Source: Maribacter halichondriae (lineage in GTDB: Bacteria; Bacteroidota; Bacteroidia; Flavobacteriales; Flavobacteriaceae). Taken from it: a stretch of DNA of 64,000 nt. The notes under the pieces are model-generated. The model saw only the letters and a program-made list of their open reading frames with translations. It was not told the DNA's origin and made no database searches. Positions 9,946 to 18,894 of the stretch are shown piece after piece. Numbering within the stretch: position 1 is the first letter of the stretch; the number at the start of each line of letters is the position of its first letter. Where the stretch lies: NCBI RefSeq assembly GCF_027474825.1, contig NZ_CP107030.1:1295001-1359000 (forward strand), written 5' to 3'. A program made the position numbers and the translations under genes.

Positions 9946-9952
9946 TTGAAAA

Positions 9953-10891
9953 ATGAAATTTCGATTGACAATATTACTTCTGATTTTAATTCAATTTTCC
10001 TATGGACAAAATCAGGATTTGGAAAAAAGTCATCTGACTGAAATCGAAGGATGGAAATCTTACTTTGATGGAAATAGGACTGAAGCCAAATCAAAATTCA
10101 CAAAAGCAATCGAATTAGATTCGACAAATTATTTAGCCAAAATAGGACTTTTCAACACAAAGAATGAAAGTGAATTGAATGAGGCTGATTTTGGACTAAT
10201 ACAGCGACTACCAAAAAAAGGGAATTATAATGACATAATGTTAAAACTTATGATGGCAAATCAAGTTGACAAAGAACTTCCTGATTCCATTAAAGTGATG
10301 CGAAATAAATATGATGAATCACATATTAAGTTCAAGGCTTCATTAACAGATTCTGAATTTAAGGTTTATGATGATAATGGCAATGTTAGACAAACAGGAG
10401 CTTTTAAAAACAGAAAACCGATTGGAACTTGGAAAAAATATGGTTATCAAAATAAGCTTCATCATTCATTTACTTTTTCCGAAGAAACAGATACTATTGT
10501 TATAAAATATTACAAGCCAAATGGAATAGTTGCGAGAAAGGAACTGACAACAGGAATGCCCTTCACAAATGAGAGCAAAAAATTCAAAGAAATTGTTTAC
10601 TGGCAAGAAACACCTGGAAAAAACATTGAGTATTTATTTGTTTCAGAAAATGGATTCACAGTTTTTGATGGTGAAAACCCTGTTATATTCGATGAATCAA
10701 CACCTGACAACATAATACAAATGAAATTTAATCCTGAAACCTATAGTCAAGAAGCTGTTATCTGGAAAGACGGAAAGACAATACCCTTTGAATTTTGTCC
10801 TTATGATGGAACAACTATGACCTATTTGGAAAACGGAATGAAAAAATCTTATCGTTGGGAAGATTGTAAAAAAATACCAATTGATAAATAA
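9953..10891 (+). CDS. secreted TPR/MORN-like orphan protein
   Basis: A 312-residue protein with a Sec signal peptide (MKFRLTILLLILIQFSYG, cleavage near residue 18-19). A TPR-like helical pair follows at about 28-70 (GWKSYFDGNRTEAKSKF then KAIELDSTNYLAKI). Then comes a section resembling the MORN-type repeats of YwqK-family proteins (YDDNGNVRQTGAFKNRKPIG, from residue 121). The C-terminal half is beta-rich. Function is unknown. The gene is clearly more AT-rich than its neighbours and sits alone between two insertion sequences, which suggests recent acquisition. Confidence 0.72.
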   Translation: MKFRLTILLLILIQFSYGQNQDLEKSHLTEIEGWKSYFDGNRTEAKSKFTKAIELDSTNYLAKIGLFNTKNESELNEADFGLIQRLPKKGNYNDIMLKLMMANQVDKELPDSIKVMRNKYDESHIKFKASLTDSEFKVYDDNGNVRQTGAFKNRKPIGTWKKYGYQNKLHHSFTFSEETDTIVIKYYKPNGIVARKELTTGMPFTNESKKFKEIVYWQETPGKNIEYLFVSENGFTVFDGENPVIFDESTPDNIIQMKFNPETYSQEAVIWKDGKTIPFEFCPYDGTTMTYLENGMKKSYRWEDCKKIPIDK

Positions 10892-10956
10892 AAACGTTTG
10901 CTAACAATGGTAACCGTTGCACAAGCCAATAATTCGTAAATATTGAATGGATATAA

Positions 10957-10976
10957 GCCTCCGTAGGAGGCTTTTT
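10957..10976 (+). terminator. rho-independent terminator after orphan gene
   Basis: A perfect stem GCCTCC-gta-GGAGGC is followed by five T on the plus strand. It lies inside the IS left end, 66 bases after the stop of the orphan gene, and would also face the end of the transposase on the other strand. Confidence 0.6.
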
Positions 10977-12557
10977 CATGACATATCAAGAATCGAATTC
11001 GACCCTGAAGACTTTTTAAAAGCTGCCAATACGGTCTCAAGGACGCTTTTTAGGAATACGGCCAAAGCAAGCTGCCCCGCCCCGCTCTTGGAACGTTTTT
11101 GGTCGAACTTCAGGTATTTTTTGAGGTTGTAGGCGATCGCCGCCAGATGCATCACCTTGTTGGCCTGTTTCAGACCGATGGTATTTATCTTGCGCAGGCC
11201 TATGAACTGGGTCAGGGTGCCGAATACCGGCTCTACCGTACTCTGCCTCTTGCCCTTCATGTACCTGCCCAGTGGGCTTTCGACCCTTGCGATGTTCCTT
11301 TCATATTCTTCACGGTAAAAGGTGACACTGAACTTCTTCTCCTGGGCGCTTTTGCCCAGACAGCTACTTCTTATGGGACAATCGATACATACGTGCTTTC
11401 TCGCTCGATATTCTTTCTTCTTCGTCCCGGTACGGGCATCCAGAAATACCTTGGTAAAGGGAATTACCTTGCCTTGTGGACACAGATAATGATCCTGTTC
11501 TTCATTATAAACGAAACCCGTAGGTCCGCCCTTGTAGGTGCCGTGGGGCGGTATGAAGCTTCGTAGCCCGCGCCCTTCCAGAAAGGCATAGTTCTCGCCG
11601 CTGCTATAGCCCGTATCGGCCACACAATTTTCAAAGACCAGTCCCTCTTTCCACAACCTTCTTTGTACCCTTTTTACGATATCGGGCAATTGCTGGTTGT
11701 CCTTCCCGTCGGCATGGTAGGCCCTGATATCCGTGATCACATGGTGGGCCGTGTCCACGGTCAACTGCGAGAGGTAGTTCAACTTCCTGGCCTTACCGGG
11801 TTTAACACTGATCCGCGCATCGGGGTCGGTGGGACTATAGTGCGTCTTGTTCGAAGTATATTTCGAGCCCTTGTTCCCCGCTCCGGGCCGCTGGTCCTGA
11901 TCCTTTGCCCACTTCTTGTTCCTGCTCTTTATGGCCTGTAGTTCCTTCTTGCTGGCCGTGATACTTTGTTGCTCTTCGGGGGCCTTGTTGTTGCTCGATC
12001 TTCTTATCGGCGTTTTTTTTATCCATGGCACTGATATGGCGGATACTGTGCAGATGGGCCTCCAGATCTTCTTCGGGGACCTTGAGCTCAAGACTGTCCA
12101 TACTCGCATTGGCCTTGACCGGGGCACTGTCAATGGCCTGGGTATGCCCGCTGACCATGCCCTTGTCAACGCACATGGTCAGTATCTTGGTAAAAACTTC
12201 CTCGAAAACTTCCTCCGGGAACAACTGGCGCGTACGGCCGATCGTGGAATGCCAAGGTAGCTCCTCATCGATATCATAGCCCAGAAAATAAACGATGTCC
12301 AAGCGCATACCGCTATGGACGATCAAGTTCCGGTCACTGATGATATTTTCCAGATACCCCACCAAACAAAGCTTGAAGAACACCACCGGGTCGATGCTCT
12401 TCTGGCCGCTCTCCCCATAGTAGCCCTTGGTCAATGGGTACAAAAAGTCCAGATCCAACACCTCTTTCAAACGCCGGTAAAAATTGTGCTTGGGAACACG
12501 GTCGCTCAATTGAAAATGGGCGAACAATTTTTCTTGATAATCCTTCTTGCCTTGCAT
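10976..12557 (-). pseudogene. IS1182-like transposase, frameshifted (copy 2)
   Basis: Same architecture as copy 1: a DUF772-type N-terminus from the ATG at 12557, then a DDE domain with IDSAPVKANAS, VADTGYSSGE and STVEPVFGTL. The frame is intact where copy 1 is broken (LFPEEVFEEVF). It is broken instead at a T8 run on the plus strand (12013-12020), where removal of one base restores SAMDKKTPIRRSS. The different break point argues against a programmed shift. Confidence 0.8.
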
Positions 12558-12818
12558 ACTTAAAGTTACAATCCAACCTCCAAAGCACAATGATCATCAA
12601 AAACTTTTTTCGCTAACTTGTGCAACAGGCACAATGTGTATAATGCATAGCACCCTGCAAAACGCTACAGCACCATACACGGAACGTTGCCACCTGCCAA
12701 AAATTCGGGCGATTTTCTTTTGGTTCATTTTTCTTTTGTTACTTTGGTTTTTAAACTAAAACAAGGTCTTGTACACAAAAACGATATTTCTTTTGTGTTG
12801 CACTTCACAACCAAACAA

Positions 12819-14246
12819 ATGTATTCAAAACTACTGGTCGGCTTTTTTCTAGGCATATTCTTATGGAGTTGCAAGAATGAGGATAAAACATCCCCTGCAT
12901 CGACCGAACCCGAAATAACCGAAAAGCAAGAGCCTGCGAAAGCGGAAGAAATCAATGGTGGCCTATTGTTGCCCGATGGCTTCGGCGCGATTGTGGTGAC
13001 CGATGGCATCGGTCCCTCGAGGCATTTAGCGATACGTGACAATGGCGATATCTATGTAAAACTGCGTACCGAAACGGGCAGAAATGGCAATATGGCCCTT
13101 CGGGATACCACAGGTGACGGGCGGGCCGATATTTTCGAAAGCTGGGGAGATTACCCCAACGATGGCAATTTCGGCACGGAAATGCGCATCCATAATGGCT
13201 ATTTTTATTTTAGCTCCGAACAAGTTATTTATCGCCAAAAACTTACACCGGGCGAGCTACTGCCCGAAGGTAGTCCCGAGATCATACTGACCGACCAATA
13301 CCCGAAACGATGGCACAATGCCAAATGTTTGGCCTTTGACACTAAAGGGAATATGTACGTTACTTTTAGTGCCCCGACAAACGCCTGCGAGGACCAAAAT
13401 TCGCAGCCGGGCAATGTAAAGGGATTATCGCCTTGTCCCCTTCGGGAAGAACTCGGTAGCATCTGGAAATTCGATGAAAACAAACTGGGCCAATTTCAAG
13501 CGGATGGCGAACTGTTCGCCACAGGAATTCGAAGCGTCGTCGGCATCGCTTGGAACAGTGAGGATGATAAATTATATGCGGTGCAACATGGGCGTGATTA
13601 CCTTCATAACCATGCCCCGCATTTCTACAGCAAGTGGGAACAGGCGGTGTTGCCCTCAGAGGAATTTATGAAAATAGAGAAAGGTGACGATTTCGGTTGG
13701 CCATTCACCTATTATGACCATTTCAAGAATAAAAAAATGCTGGCTCCCGAATACGGTGGCGATGGCAAGAAGGAAGCCAAGGAATACAAAAAACCCCTCA
13801 TGGGCTTTCCTGCGCATTGGGCGCCCAATGACCTATTGTTTTATAGGGGAAATCAATTTCCGGAACGTTATAAGAAAGGAGCTTTTATCGCATTCCACGG
13901 ATCTACCAATCGTGCCCCGTACTCCCAAGCGGGATATATTGTTGCTTTTATTCCTTTTGAAAATGGAAAACCTAAGGGCGAATGGGAAGTTTTCGCTGAC
14001 GGATTCACAGGTATCGATACCCTAAAAATTGTGCAAGATGCAAAGTATAGACCTATGGGGCTTGCAGAAGGACCTGATGGATCCTTGTACATATCCGAAT
14101 CCAAAAAAGGGAAGATATGGCGCGTTAATTATGGGGAAGATCCTTCAAAATTCAAAGAAACCCAGTTGGTTGAAATGGAAAAAAGGAAATCGAAACCATA
14201 TCTCAAAACGCCTGACGAGAAAGTCGATGATTTGACTTTACAATAA
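12819..14246 (+). CDS. PQQ-dependent sugar dehydrogenase-like lipoprotein (sorbosone dehydrogenase type)
   Basis: A 475-residue lipoprotein (lipobox LWSC about 15 residues in, then an acidic linker). It has a six-bladed beta-propeller typical of soluble aldose/sorbosone dehydrogenases. Recognisable blade elements include GPSRHLAIRDNGDIYVKLR, HNAKCLAFDTKGNMYVTFS, GIRSVVGIAWNSEDDKLYAV, the conserved HGRDYLHNH, DDFGWPFTYYD, and a late PMGLAEGPDGSLYISESKKG. Such proteins oxidise sugars at the cell surface using PQQ. Whether this one is catalytic is not proven. I start at MYSKLLVGFF because it gives a proper signal; the frame is open further upstream to 12687 without signal character. Confidence 0.85.
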   Translation: MYSKLLVGFFLGIFLWSCKNEDKTSPASTEPEITEKQEPAKAEEINGGLLLPDGFGAIVVTDGIGPSRHLAIRDNGDIYVKLRTETGRNGNMALRDTTGDGRADIFESWGDYPNDGNFGTEMRIHNGYFYFSSEQVIYRQKLTPGELLPEGSPEIILTDQYPKRWHNAKCLAFDTKGNMYVTFSAPTNACEDQNSQPGNVKGLSPCPLREELGSIWKFDENKLGQFQADGELFATGIRSVVGIAWNSEDDKLYAVQHGRDYLHNHAPHFYSKWEQAVLPSEEFMKIEKGDDFGWPFTYYDHFKNKKMLAPEYGGDGKKEAKEYKKPLMGFPAHWAPNDLLFYRGNQFPERYKKGAFIAFHGSTNRAPYSQAGYIVAFIPFENGKPKGEWEVFADGFTGIDTLKIVQDAKYRPMGLAEGPDGSLYISESKKGKIWRVNYGEDPSKFKETQLVEMEKRKSKPYLKTPDEKVDDLTLQ

Positions 14247-14248
14247 AC

Positions 14249-14273
14249 TACCTCGGGGCAAGCCCACGAGGTA
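14249..14273. repeat. stem-loop just after the dehydrogenase stop
   Basis: TACCTCG pairs with CGAGGTA around a loop that itself can fold (GGGC/GCCC). It starts three bases after the stop codon and could stabilise or end the transcript, but no T-run follows. A related small hairpin, CGAGG-TACG-CCTCG, lies at 14320-14333. Confidence 0.45.
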
Positions 14274-14372
14274 TTAAAATTCCAAAAAAATCAAATTCCA
14301 AATTCCAAAAAAAGACAAACGAGGTACGCCTCGGGTAATTTAACCCAAAGAGATTAATGTTAGGCTGTTGTT

Positions 14373-15632
14373 CTAACCCCGGGCCGCAATTGTCTTAATC
14401 GAATCGACAAATATATCCAGTTCTTCGGTCGTTGTATAAACGTTTGGCGTAATGCGGCAGCCTTGCACATTAGCGTGATCTATAGCTACCGTAAATATTT
14501 TGAATTCGTCCATCAAGGTTTTTGCGACATCGGCCGGTTTCATATGCGACACCCCGACATTGGCGATACCACAACTTTTATGCTCCTCGATCGGCGTGTT
14601 GACGATAACATTTTCGATATCTCGTAACTGATTGCTCCAATACCGTTGAAGATAACGCATTCTTTTTTCCTTTCTTTCCATACCGATCATTTCAAGATAA
14701 TCCATGGCATCGTTAATAGCCAAATCTGTATGTACCGGATGGGTTCCGGTATGGTTCAATCTACTTATATCGTCGGGTTCTCTATCATGTTCGGCCAAAA
14801 GGGGCCATATTTTTGAAATCTTGTCTTTTTTGACAAAGAGAAGTCCTGATCCCAAAGGTGTACTCAACCATTTGTGCAAACTTGAGCCATAATAATCGCA
14901 ATTGAGTGCTTTGATATCTACATTGATATGTCCGACACAATGTGCCCCATCGACCATAACCTCGACCCCATACTTATGCGCCATATCACAGATTTTTCGA
15001 ACAGGAAGGATATGCCCCGTTATGTTAATCATGTGACAGACCATAATAAGCTTCGTCTTTGGGGTAATCTGCTCCTCGTAAAGAGAAACGATTTCCTCAT
15101 CCGATTTTGGGTGATTAGGAACGGATACAATCTTGTTTACGATACCATAACGTTTTGCCATCAATTTAAAATGCTCCTGCATAGCCCCATAATCCTGTCG
15201 GGCAAATATGGCCTCATCGCCTTCTTTCCATGGAAAGCCACCTGAAACTAAATCCAATGATTCCGTTGTATTTCGAGTAATGATAAGTTCTTCAGGGTCA
15301 CAGTTCACCAATTGGGCCAAACGATCAGCAACACTTTTTTTATTGTCCCATTGTACGGTGCGCATATAATAGGAAGCTTCATAATTGACCATTTTTACAT
15401 GTTCTATAAACCTGTCCAAAGTAGGTTTTGGTGCAAAATTATAGTAGCCGTTTTCAAGATTGATGTATTCAGGTTTTAACGCATAATCCGCACGGATTCT
15501 TTTCCAGAATGCTTCATCATTCTTTGGATAGGGTTTTATTTCGGCCTCGTTCTGCGCATTCAATCCTATGGGCAGAAAAGGAGAAATCATAGCCGCCTGC
15601 CCTACTCGTTTAAGGAAGTCTCTTTTTCTCAT
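14373..15632 (-). CDS. class V aminotransferase-like PLP enzyme, exported
   Basis: A 419-residue PLP-dependent enzyme of fold type I, similar to isopenicillin N epimerase and cysteine desulfurase-type proteins. The likely PLP lysine is K254 in GSSLHKWLSTPLGSGLLF, and the cofactor aspartate is in DGAHCVGH (from 228). The N-terminus (MRKRDFLKRVGQAAMISPFL) is an export signal with a KR pair rather than RR, ending near LNAQ at 24-27. The true reaction (epimerase, lyase or transaminase) is unknown. It diverges from RidA across 91 bases containing a direct repeat. Confidence 0.85.
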   Translation of the reverse strand: MRKRDFLKRVGQAAMISPFLPIGLNAQNEAEIKPYPKNDEAFWKRIRADYALKPEYINLENGYYNFAPKPTLDRFIEHVKMVNYEASYYMRTVQWDNKKSVADRLAQLVNCDPEELIITRNTTESLDLVSGGFPWKEGDEAIFARQDYGAMQEHFKLMAKRYGIVNKIVSVPNHPKSDEEIVSLYEEQITPKTKLIMVCHMINITGHILPVRKICDMAHKYGVEVMVDGAHCVGHINVDIKALNCDYYGSSLHKWLSTPLGSGLLFVKKDKISKIWPLLAEHDREPDDISRLNHTGTHPVHTDLAINDAMDYLEMIGMERKEKRMRYLQRYWSNQLRDIENVIVNTPIEEHKSCGIANVGVSHMKPADVAKTLMDEFKIFTVAIDHANVQGCRITPNVYTTTEELDIFVDSIKTIAARG

Positions 15633-15671
15633 TTTCTAGCGTTTTCATACGAACAAGATAGAAAAGAATAG

Positions 15672-15703
15672 GGTATATTTAGCTGGTTATATGGTATATT
15701 TAG
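15672..15703. promoter_or_regulatory. direct-repeat operator candidate in divergent promoter region
   Basis: The 11-mer GGTATATTTAG occurs at 15672-15682 and again at 15693-15703, exactly 21 bases apart (two helical turns). It sits between the divergent PLP-enzyme and RidA genes. A dimeric regulator could bind both copies on one face of the helix; this is inference. Confidence 0.35.
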
Positions 15704-15723
15704 TACTTATTAAAACATAAATT

Positions 15724-16185
15724 ATGGAATCTCCTTCGGAAAGAATCAAAGCATTGGGACTCATTTTACCTCCAGCACCTCCCCCAGCAGGGTTGTACAA
15801 ACCGATTTTGGTCGTCGATAATTTTTTATATGTTTCAGGTCAAGGCCCCATGAACACAGACGGTACTTTGATGGTCGGTCGCGCAGGCGATGATTTAGAT
15901 TTGGACCAGGCCAAGCTGGGTGCAAGAAAGGTCGCATTGACCATGCTTTCGACCATTGAGACTCATTTTGGTAGCGTCGACAAGATCAAGCGACTGGTCA
16001 AAACATTGGGTATGGTGAATTCCACTCCTGAATTTGGGCAACAGCCTTTGGTCATCAATGGCTTTAGTGAACTAATGGCGGAGATATTCGGTGCAGAAAA
16101 TGGTGTGGGTGTGCGTAGTGCCGTGGGAATGATACTGCCAGGCAATATTCCCGTTGAGATAGAAGCGATGTTCGAACTACATTAA
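15724..16185 (+). CDS. RidA/YjgF/UK114 family protein
   Basis: A 153-residue protein of the longer RidA subgroup. FLYVSGQGPMNTDG is at about 34-47. An arginine at 131 in GVGVRSAVGMILPG matches the residue that in RidA anchors the substrate carboxylate, and the C-terminus IPVEIEAMFELH is typical. RidA enzymes hydrolyse reactive enamine/imine intermediates released by PLP enzymes. PLP enzymes are encoded on both sides here, which fits that role. It is followed by the D-threonine-aldolase-like gene with a gap of about 100 bases. Confidence 0.9.
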   Translation: MESPSERIKALGLILPPAPPPAGLYKPILVVDNFLYVSGQGPMNTDGTLMVGRAGDDLDLDQAKLGARKVALTMLSTIETHFGSVDKIKRLVKTLGMVNSTPEFGQQPLVINGFSELMAEIFGAENGVGVRSAVGMILPGNIPVEIEAMFELH

Positions 16186-16283
16186 AGACGTCCTATGAAA
16201 TGAGCCATAACAATTCTTGATACCAACCGAGATTTTCAATGGCGAATTACATCTGACCTTTGAAAACAATAAAATTTGAACAG

Positions 16284-17396
16284 ATGAAAGAACAGCAATG
16301 GTATGAGCTGACCGATACCGAAAACGTTATTTCCCCTTCGCTTTTGGTATATCCCGAGCGAATCGAACATAACATTCGTATGATGATTCGTATGACGGGC
16401 GGTACTTCCAATCTGCGCCCTCATATCAAAACGCACAAGACAGCTGAAATCATCAAAATGCAATTGGATGCGGGTATAGAAAAATTCAAGTGTGCGACCA
16501 TTGCCGAAGCTGAGCTGCTGGCGATGTGCGACGCACCCGATGTGTTGCTTGCCATGCAGCCTGTCGGTGCCAATATTAGCCGATTTTTGTCATTGATGCA
16601 AACGTATCCAGAATCAAAATTCTCGGCCCTTGTAGACAACGATGCTACACTTCAGGCATTTACCAAAAAAGCCAAAACGCATGATATAAAAATCTCTTTA
16701 TGGATGGATATCAATAATGGCATGAACCGCACAGGAATACTTCCTGATGAAAAGGCTGTCAACCTATACCGGTCCATGGAAAGCGAGTCTAATATAACGG
16801 CCATGGGCTTGCACGTGTATGACGGCCATCTTCGAAATCCAAATCCAGAGGAACGAAAAAAAGATTGTGATACCGCCTTTCAAAAGGTTCTGGAACTTAA
16901 GGATAAACTTGGCGAAATAGGTATCAAGGTAAAATCGATTGTGGCCGGGGGCTCCCCTTCGTTTCCTTTTCACGCGGAACGAAAAAATGTAGAAGCAAGT
17001 CCTGGTACCACCTTACTTTGGGATGCAGGTTATGGCAACCTCTTTCCTAAAATGGATTTTCTTCCTGCTGCAGTTTTAATGACCCGAATTATTAGTAAGC
17101 CTGCCAAAAATATCCTTTGCCTTGATTTGGGGCACAAATCGTTAGCGCCCGAAATGCCGTTCCCAAGGGTTCAATTTTTTGGCATAGAGGGCATAAAACA
17201 AATAGGTCAAAGTGAGGAACACTTCGTTGTGGAATGTGAAAATAATCAGGAGTATAAAGTTGGGGATGTATGCTACGCCCTTCCGGTTCACATTTGTCCA
17301 ACAGTCGCGAAATATGAATATTTACAGGTCGTGAGGCATGGGAAAATAATCGGCACATGGAAAGTCGCCGCGCGAAATCAAAAAATAACGATATAA
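16284..17396 (+). CDS. D-threonine aldolase-like (alanine racemase-fold) PLP enzyme
   Basis: A 370-residue fold-type III PLP enzyme. The cofactor lysine lies in RPHIKTHKTAEI (K49). A barrel domain follows, with GLHVYDGHLRNP and VAGGSPSFPFH. The C-terminal domain has a H-x-C-x-T motif (VHICPTVAKYEY) that in D-threonine aldolases helps bind the metal. It likely cleaves or dehydrates a D-3-hydroxy amino acid. I use the ATG at 16284; the in-frame TTG at 16260 adds nothing conserved. Likely co-transcribed with the RidA gene. Confidence 0.88.
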   Translation: MKEQQWYELTDTENVISPSLLVYPERIEHNIRMMIRMTGGTSNLRPHIKTHKTAEIIKMQLDAGIEKFKCATIAEAELLAMCDAPDVLLAMQPVGANISRFLSLMQTYPESKFSALVDNDATLQAFTKKAKTHDIKISLWMDINNGMNRTGILPDEKAVNLYRSMESESNITAMGLHVYDGHLRNPNPEERKKDCDTAFQKVLELKDKLGEIGIKVKSIVAGGSPSFPFHAERKNVEASPGTTLLWDAGYGNLFPKMDFLPAAVLMTRIISKPAKNILCLDLGHKSLAPEMPFPRVQFFGIEGIKQIGQSEEHFVVECENNQEYKVGDVCYALPVHICPTVAKYEYLQVVRHGKIIGTWKVAARNQKITI

Positions 17397-17481
17397 CGGT
17401 TGATGGGATTCGTCCCTTGATGCACTTCTGATATCAGAATTGGGCAGAAATACCGTTTTAATACTAAGACGTGCTTATTTG

Positions 17482-18066
17482 ATGAAAAAATCCACACTAC
17501 TTGTTGTAATTTTTCTGCTACTTTGGGCTTCATCGTCATTTGGGCAAAAAGTAGATGGCCAGGATGGCACCCATGAACGATGGGAATATGTCTTGGAAGA
17601 TATCGGAGATGTCTTGCAATTGGCCTTGCCTATTACCGCTGGCATTATGACCTTGGTCAAGAAAGATTACAAGGGCACCAAAAAGTTGGCCTTTTCATAT
17701 GGTACTACATTAGCCGTTACTTACTCTTTAAAATACCTGACCAAAAAAGCAAGACCTGAAGATCGTAACCATTTTGACTCATTCCCTTCGGGGCATACTT
17801 CATCCGCCTTTTCGGGGGCCTCTTTCATACAAAGACGATACGGATGGAAATATGGTGCGCCTGCCTATGTATTGGCTACCTTGGTCGGTATAAGTCGCAC
17901 CGAAGCCCCTGACGGTTATCATGATGGCTGGGACGTACTTGCAGGAGCAGCAGTGGGTATCGGTAGCACCTATCTATTTACAAAACCCTATCAGAAAGAA
18001 CATCTAGATTTGGGTTTTTCCGCAGGCAAAGACACCTATGTACTTACCTTTATATACAAGTTTTAG
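17482..18066 (+). CDS. PAP2 family phosphatase
   Basis: A 194-residue membrane or secreted protein with a signal peptide (MKKSTLLVVIFLLLWASSSFG, shown as a type; cleavage near 21). It has the complete PAP2 acid-phosphatase triad of motifs: KKARPED (88-94), FPSGHTS (101-107) and SR-x7-H-x3-D (S138, R139, H147, D151). Members remove phosphate from lipid phosphates or undecaprenyl pyrophosphate; at this length, with weak helices, a periplasmic enzyme is plausible. The next gene starts five bases downstream, suggesting an operon with the GDSL lipoprotein. Confidence 0.88.
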   Translation: MKKSTLLVVIFLLLWASSSFGQKVDGQDGTHERWEYVLEDIGDVLQLALPITAGIMTLVKKDYKGTKKLAFSYGTTLAVTYSLKYLTKKARPEDRNHFDSFPSGHTSSAFSGASFIQRRYGWKYGAPAYVLATLVGISRTEAPDGYHDGWDVLAGAAVGIGSTYLFTKPYQKEHLDLGFSAGKDTYVLTFIYKF

Positions 18067-18071
18067 TTCTC

Positions 18072-18812
18072 ATGAATAGAAAAGAATTTATTGTTACGTC
18101 GACCCTCGCCGTACTCGCAAGTACGTTGGTAGGTTGTCATCGAACTCGAAATTTCAGGTTTACAAAGAATCAGGTCATAGGTTGTTTCGGGGATAGTATT
18201 ACGGCAGCCAAGAACGGTTATGTATCCATGCTTCAAGAAACATATGCCAAATTAGAACCTGAAATGGGCCTGCGATTTCTGAATTATGGCCAAAGCAGTG
18301 AAACCGTAACGGGTCTGACCGAAGAAATCCACCCCGGACCAAGACCCTATCTTTTTGAGCGATTGGATAACGAATTGGATAAGGAACCCATTGACGTCGC
18401 TTTATTTTGCTACGGAATCAATTGCGGTATTTACGGCGAACCCTCACAGAAACTTTTTGACGGATTCAAAACGGGAGTTTACACTTTTCTTGAGAAAATG
18501 CGACAACGGGAAATTGGTACGATTCTTTTGACACCACCACCCCTTGCCTTGGAAGCGCAGATTTTTGACGATACCGCGCATATCGATTATTATGGTTATT
18601 TAAATCCGTATCCTAAATACGATGAAGAAGTGCTTCAAATATTCAAGGAGATTATTTTGCAAATAAACCACCCATCCGTGCTTAAGAAAATCGATATCCA
18701 TACCCCGTTACTTCAAAGACAAATGTCTTGTTATGACGAAGACCCCATTCATCCGAATGCTACCGGTCATCGATTGATTGCCAATGCTATCGTCAAAAAG
18801 CTATCCGTTTAA
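18072..18812 (+). CDS. SGNH/GDSL-family hydrolase lipoprotein
   Basis: A 246-residue lipoprotein: the signal ends in LVGC (Cys22). Block I of the SGNH fold is GCFGDSITAA with the nucleophile Ser42. A block-III-like YGINCGIYGE stretch follows, and block V DPIHPNATGH holds the Asp224/His227 pair. It should be an esterase, lipase or carbohydrate deacetylase acting in the envelope. It starts five bases after the PAP2 gene, so both are likely one transcript. Confidence 0.86.
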   Translation: MNRKEFIVTSTLAVLASTLVGCHRTRNFRFTKNQVIGCFGDSITAAKNGYVSMLQETYAKLEPEMGLRFLNYGQSSETVTGLTEEIHPGPRPYLFERLDNELDKEPIDVALFCYGINCGIYGEPSQKLFDGFKTGVYTFLEKMRQREIGTILLTPPPLALEAQIFDDTAHIDYYGYLNPYPKYDEEVLQIFKEIILQINHPSVLKKIDIHTPLLQRQMSCYDEDPIHPNATGHRLIANAIVKKLSV

Positions 18813-18894
18813 CGGGAATAACATCGAATTTAACAGCCCTTTAAGTCCCTGTGGCAAGGTAATTGCTATCTTTATCGTGTTTATTTTGGATGCT

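Larger units (their letters stand above)
10910..12632 (-). mobile_element. IS1182-like insertion sequence, copy 2
   Basis: About 1.72 kb, with left end GTAACCGTTGCACAAG and right end (reverse complement) GTGCCTGTTGCACAAG. It is the same family and orientation as copy 1, but many bases differ across the transposase, so it is a distinct lineage and not a fresh duplicate. ACAAT occurs just outside or at both ends and could be a 5-bp target duplication, but copy 1 does not show a matching pair, so the exact ends remain uncertain. Confidence 0.75.

Noticed and set aside
9363..12169. Programmed -1 or +1 frameshifting to make the IS transposase
   Set aside because: The two copies break at different codons and each is continuous where the other is broken, so no conserved slippery site exists.
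10905..12637. ACAAT as a firm 5-bp target duplication of the IS
   Set aside because: It overlaps sequence shared by both copies at the right end and copy 1 shows only an imperfect counterpart.
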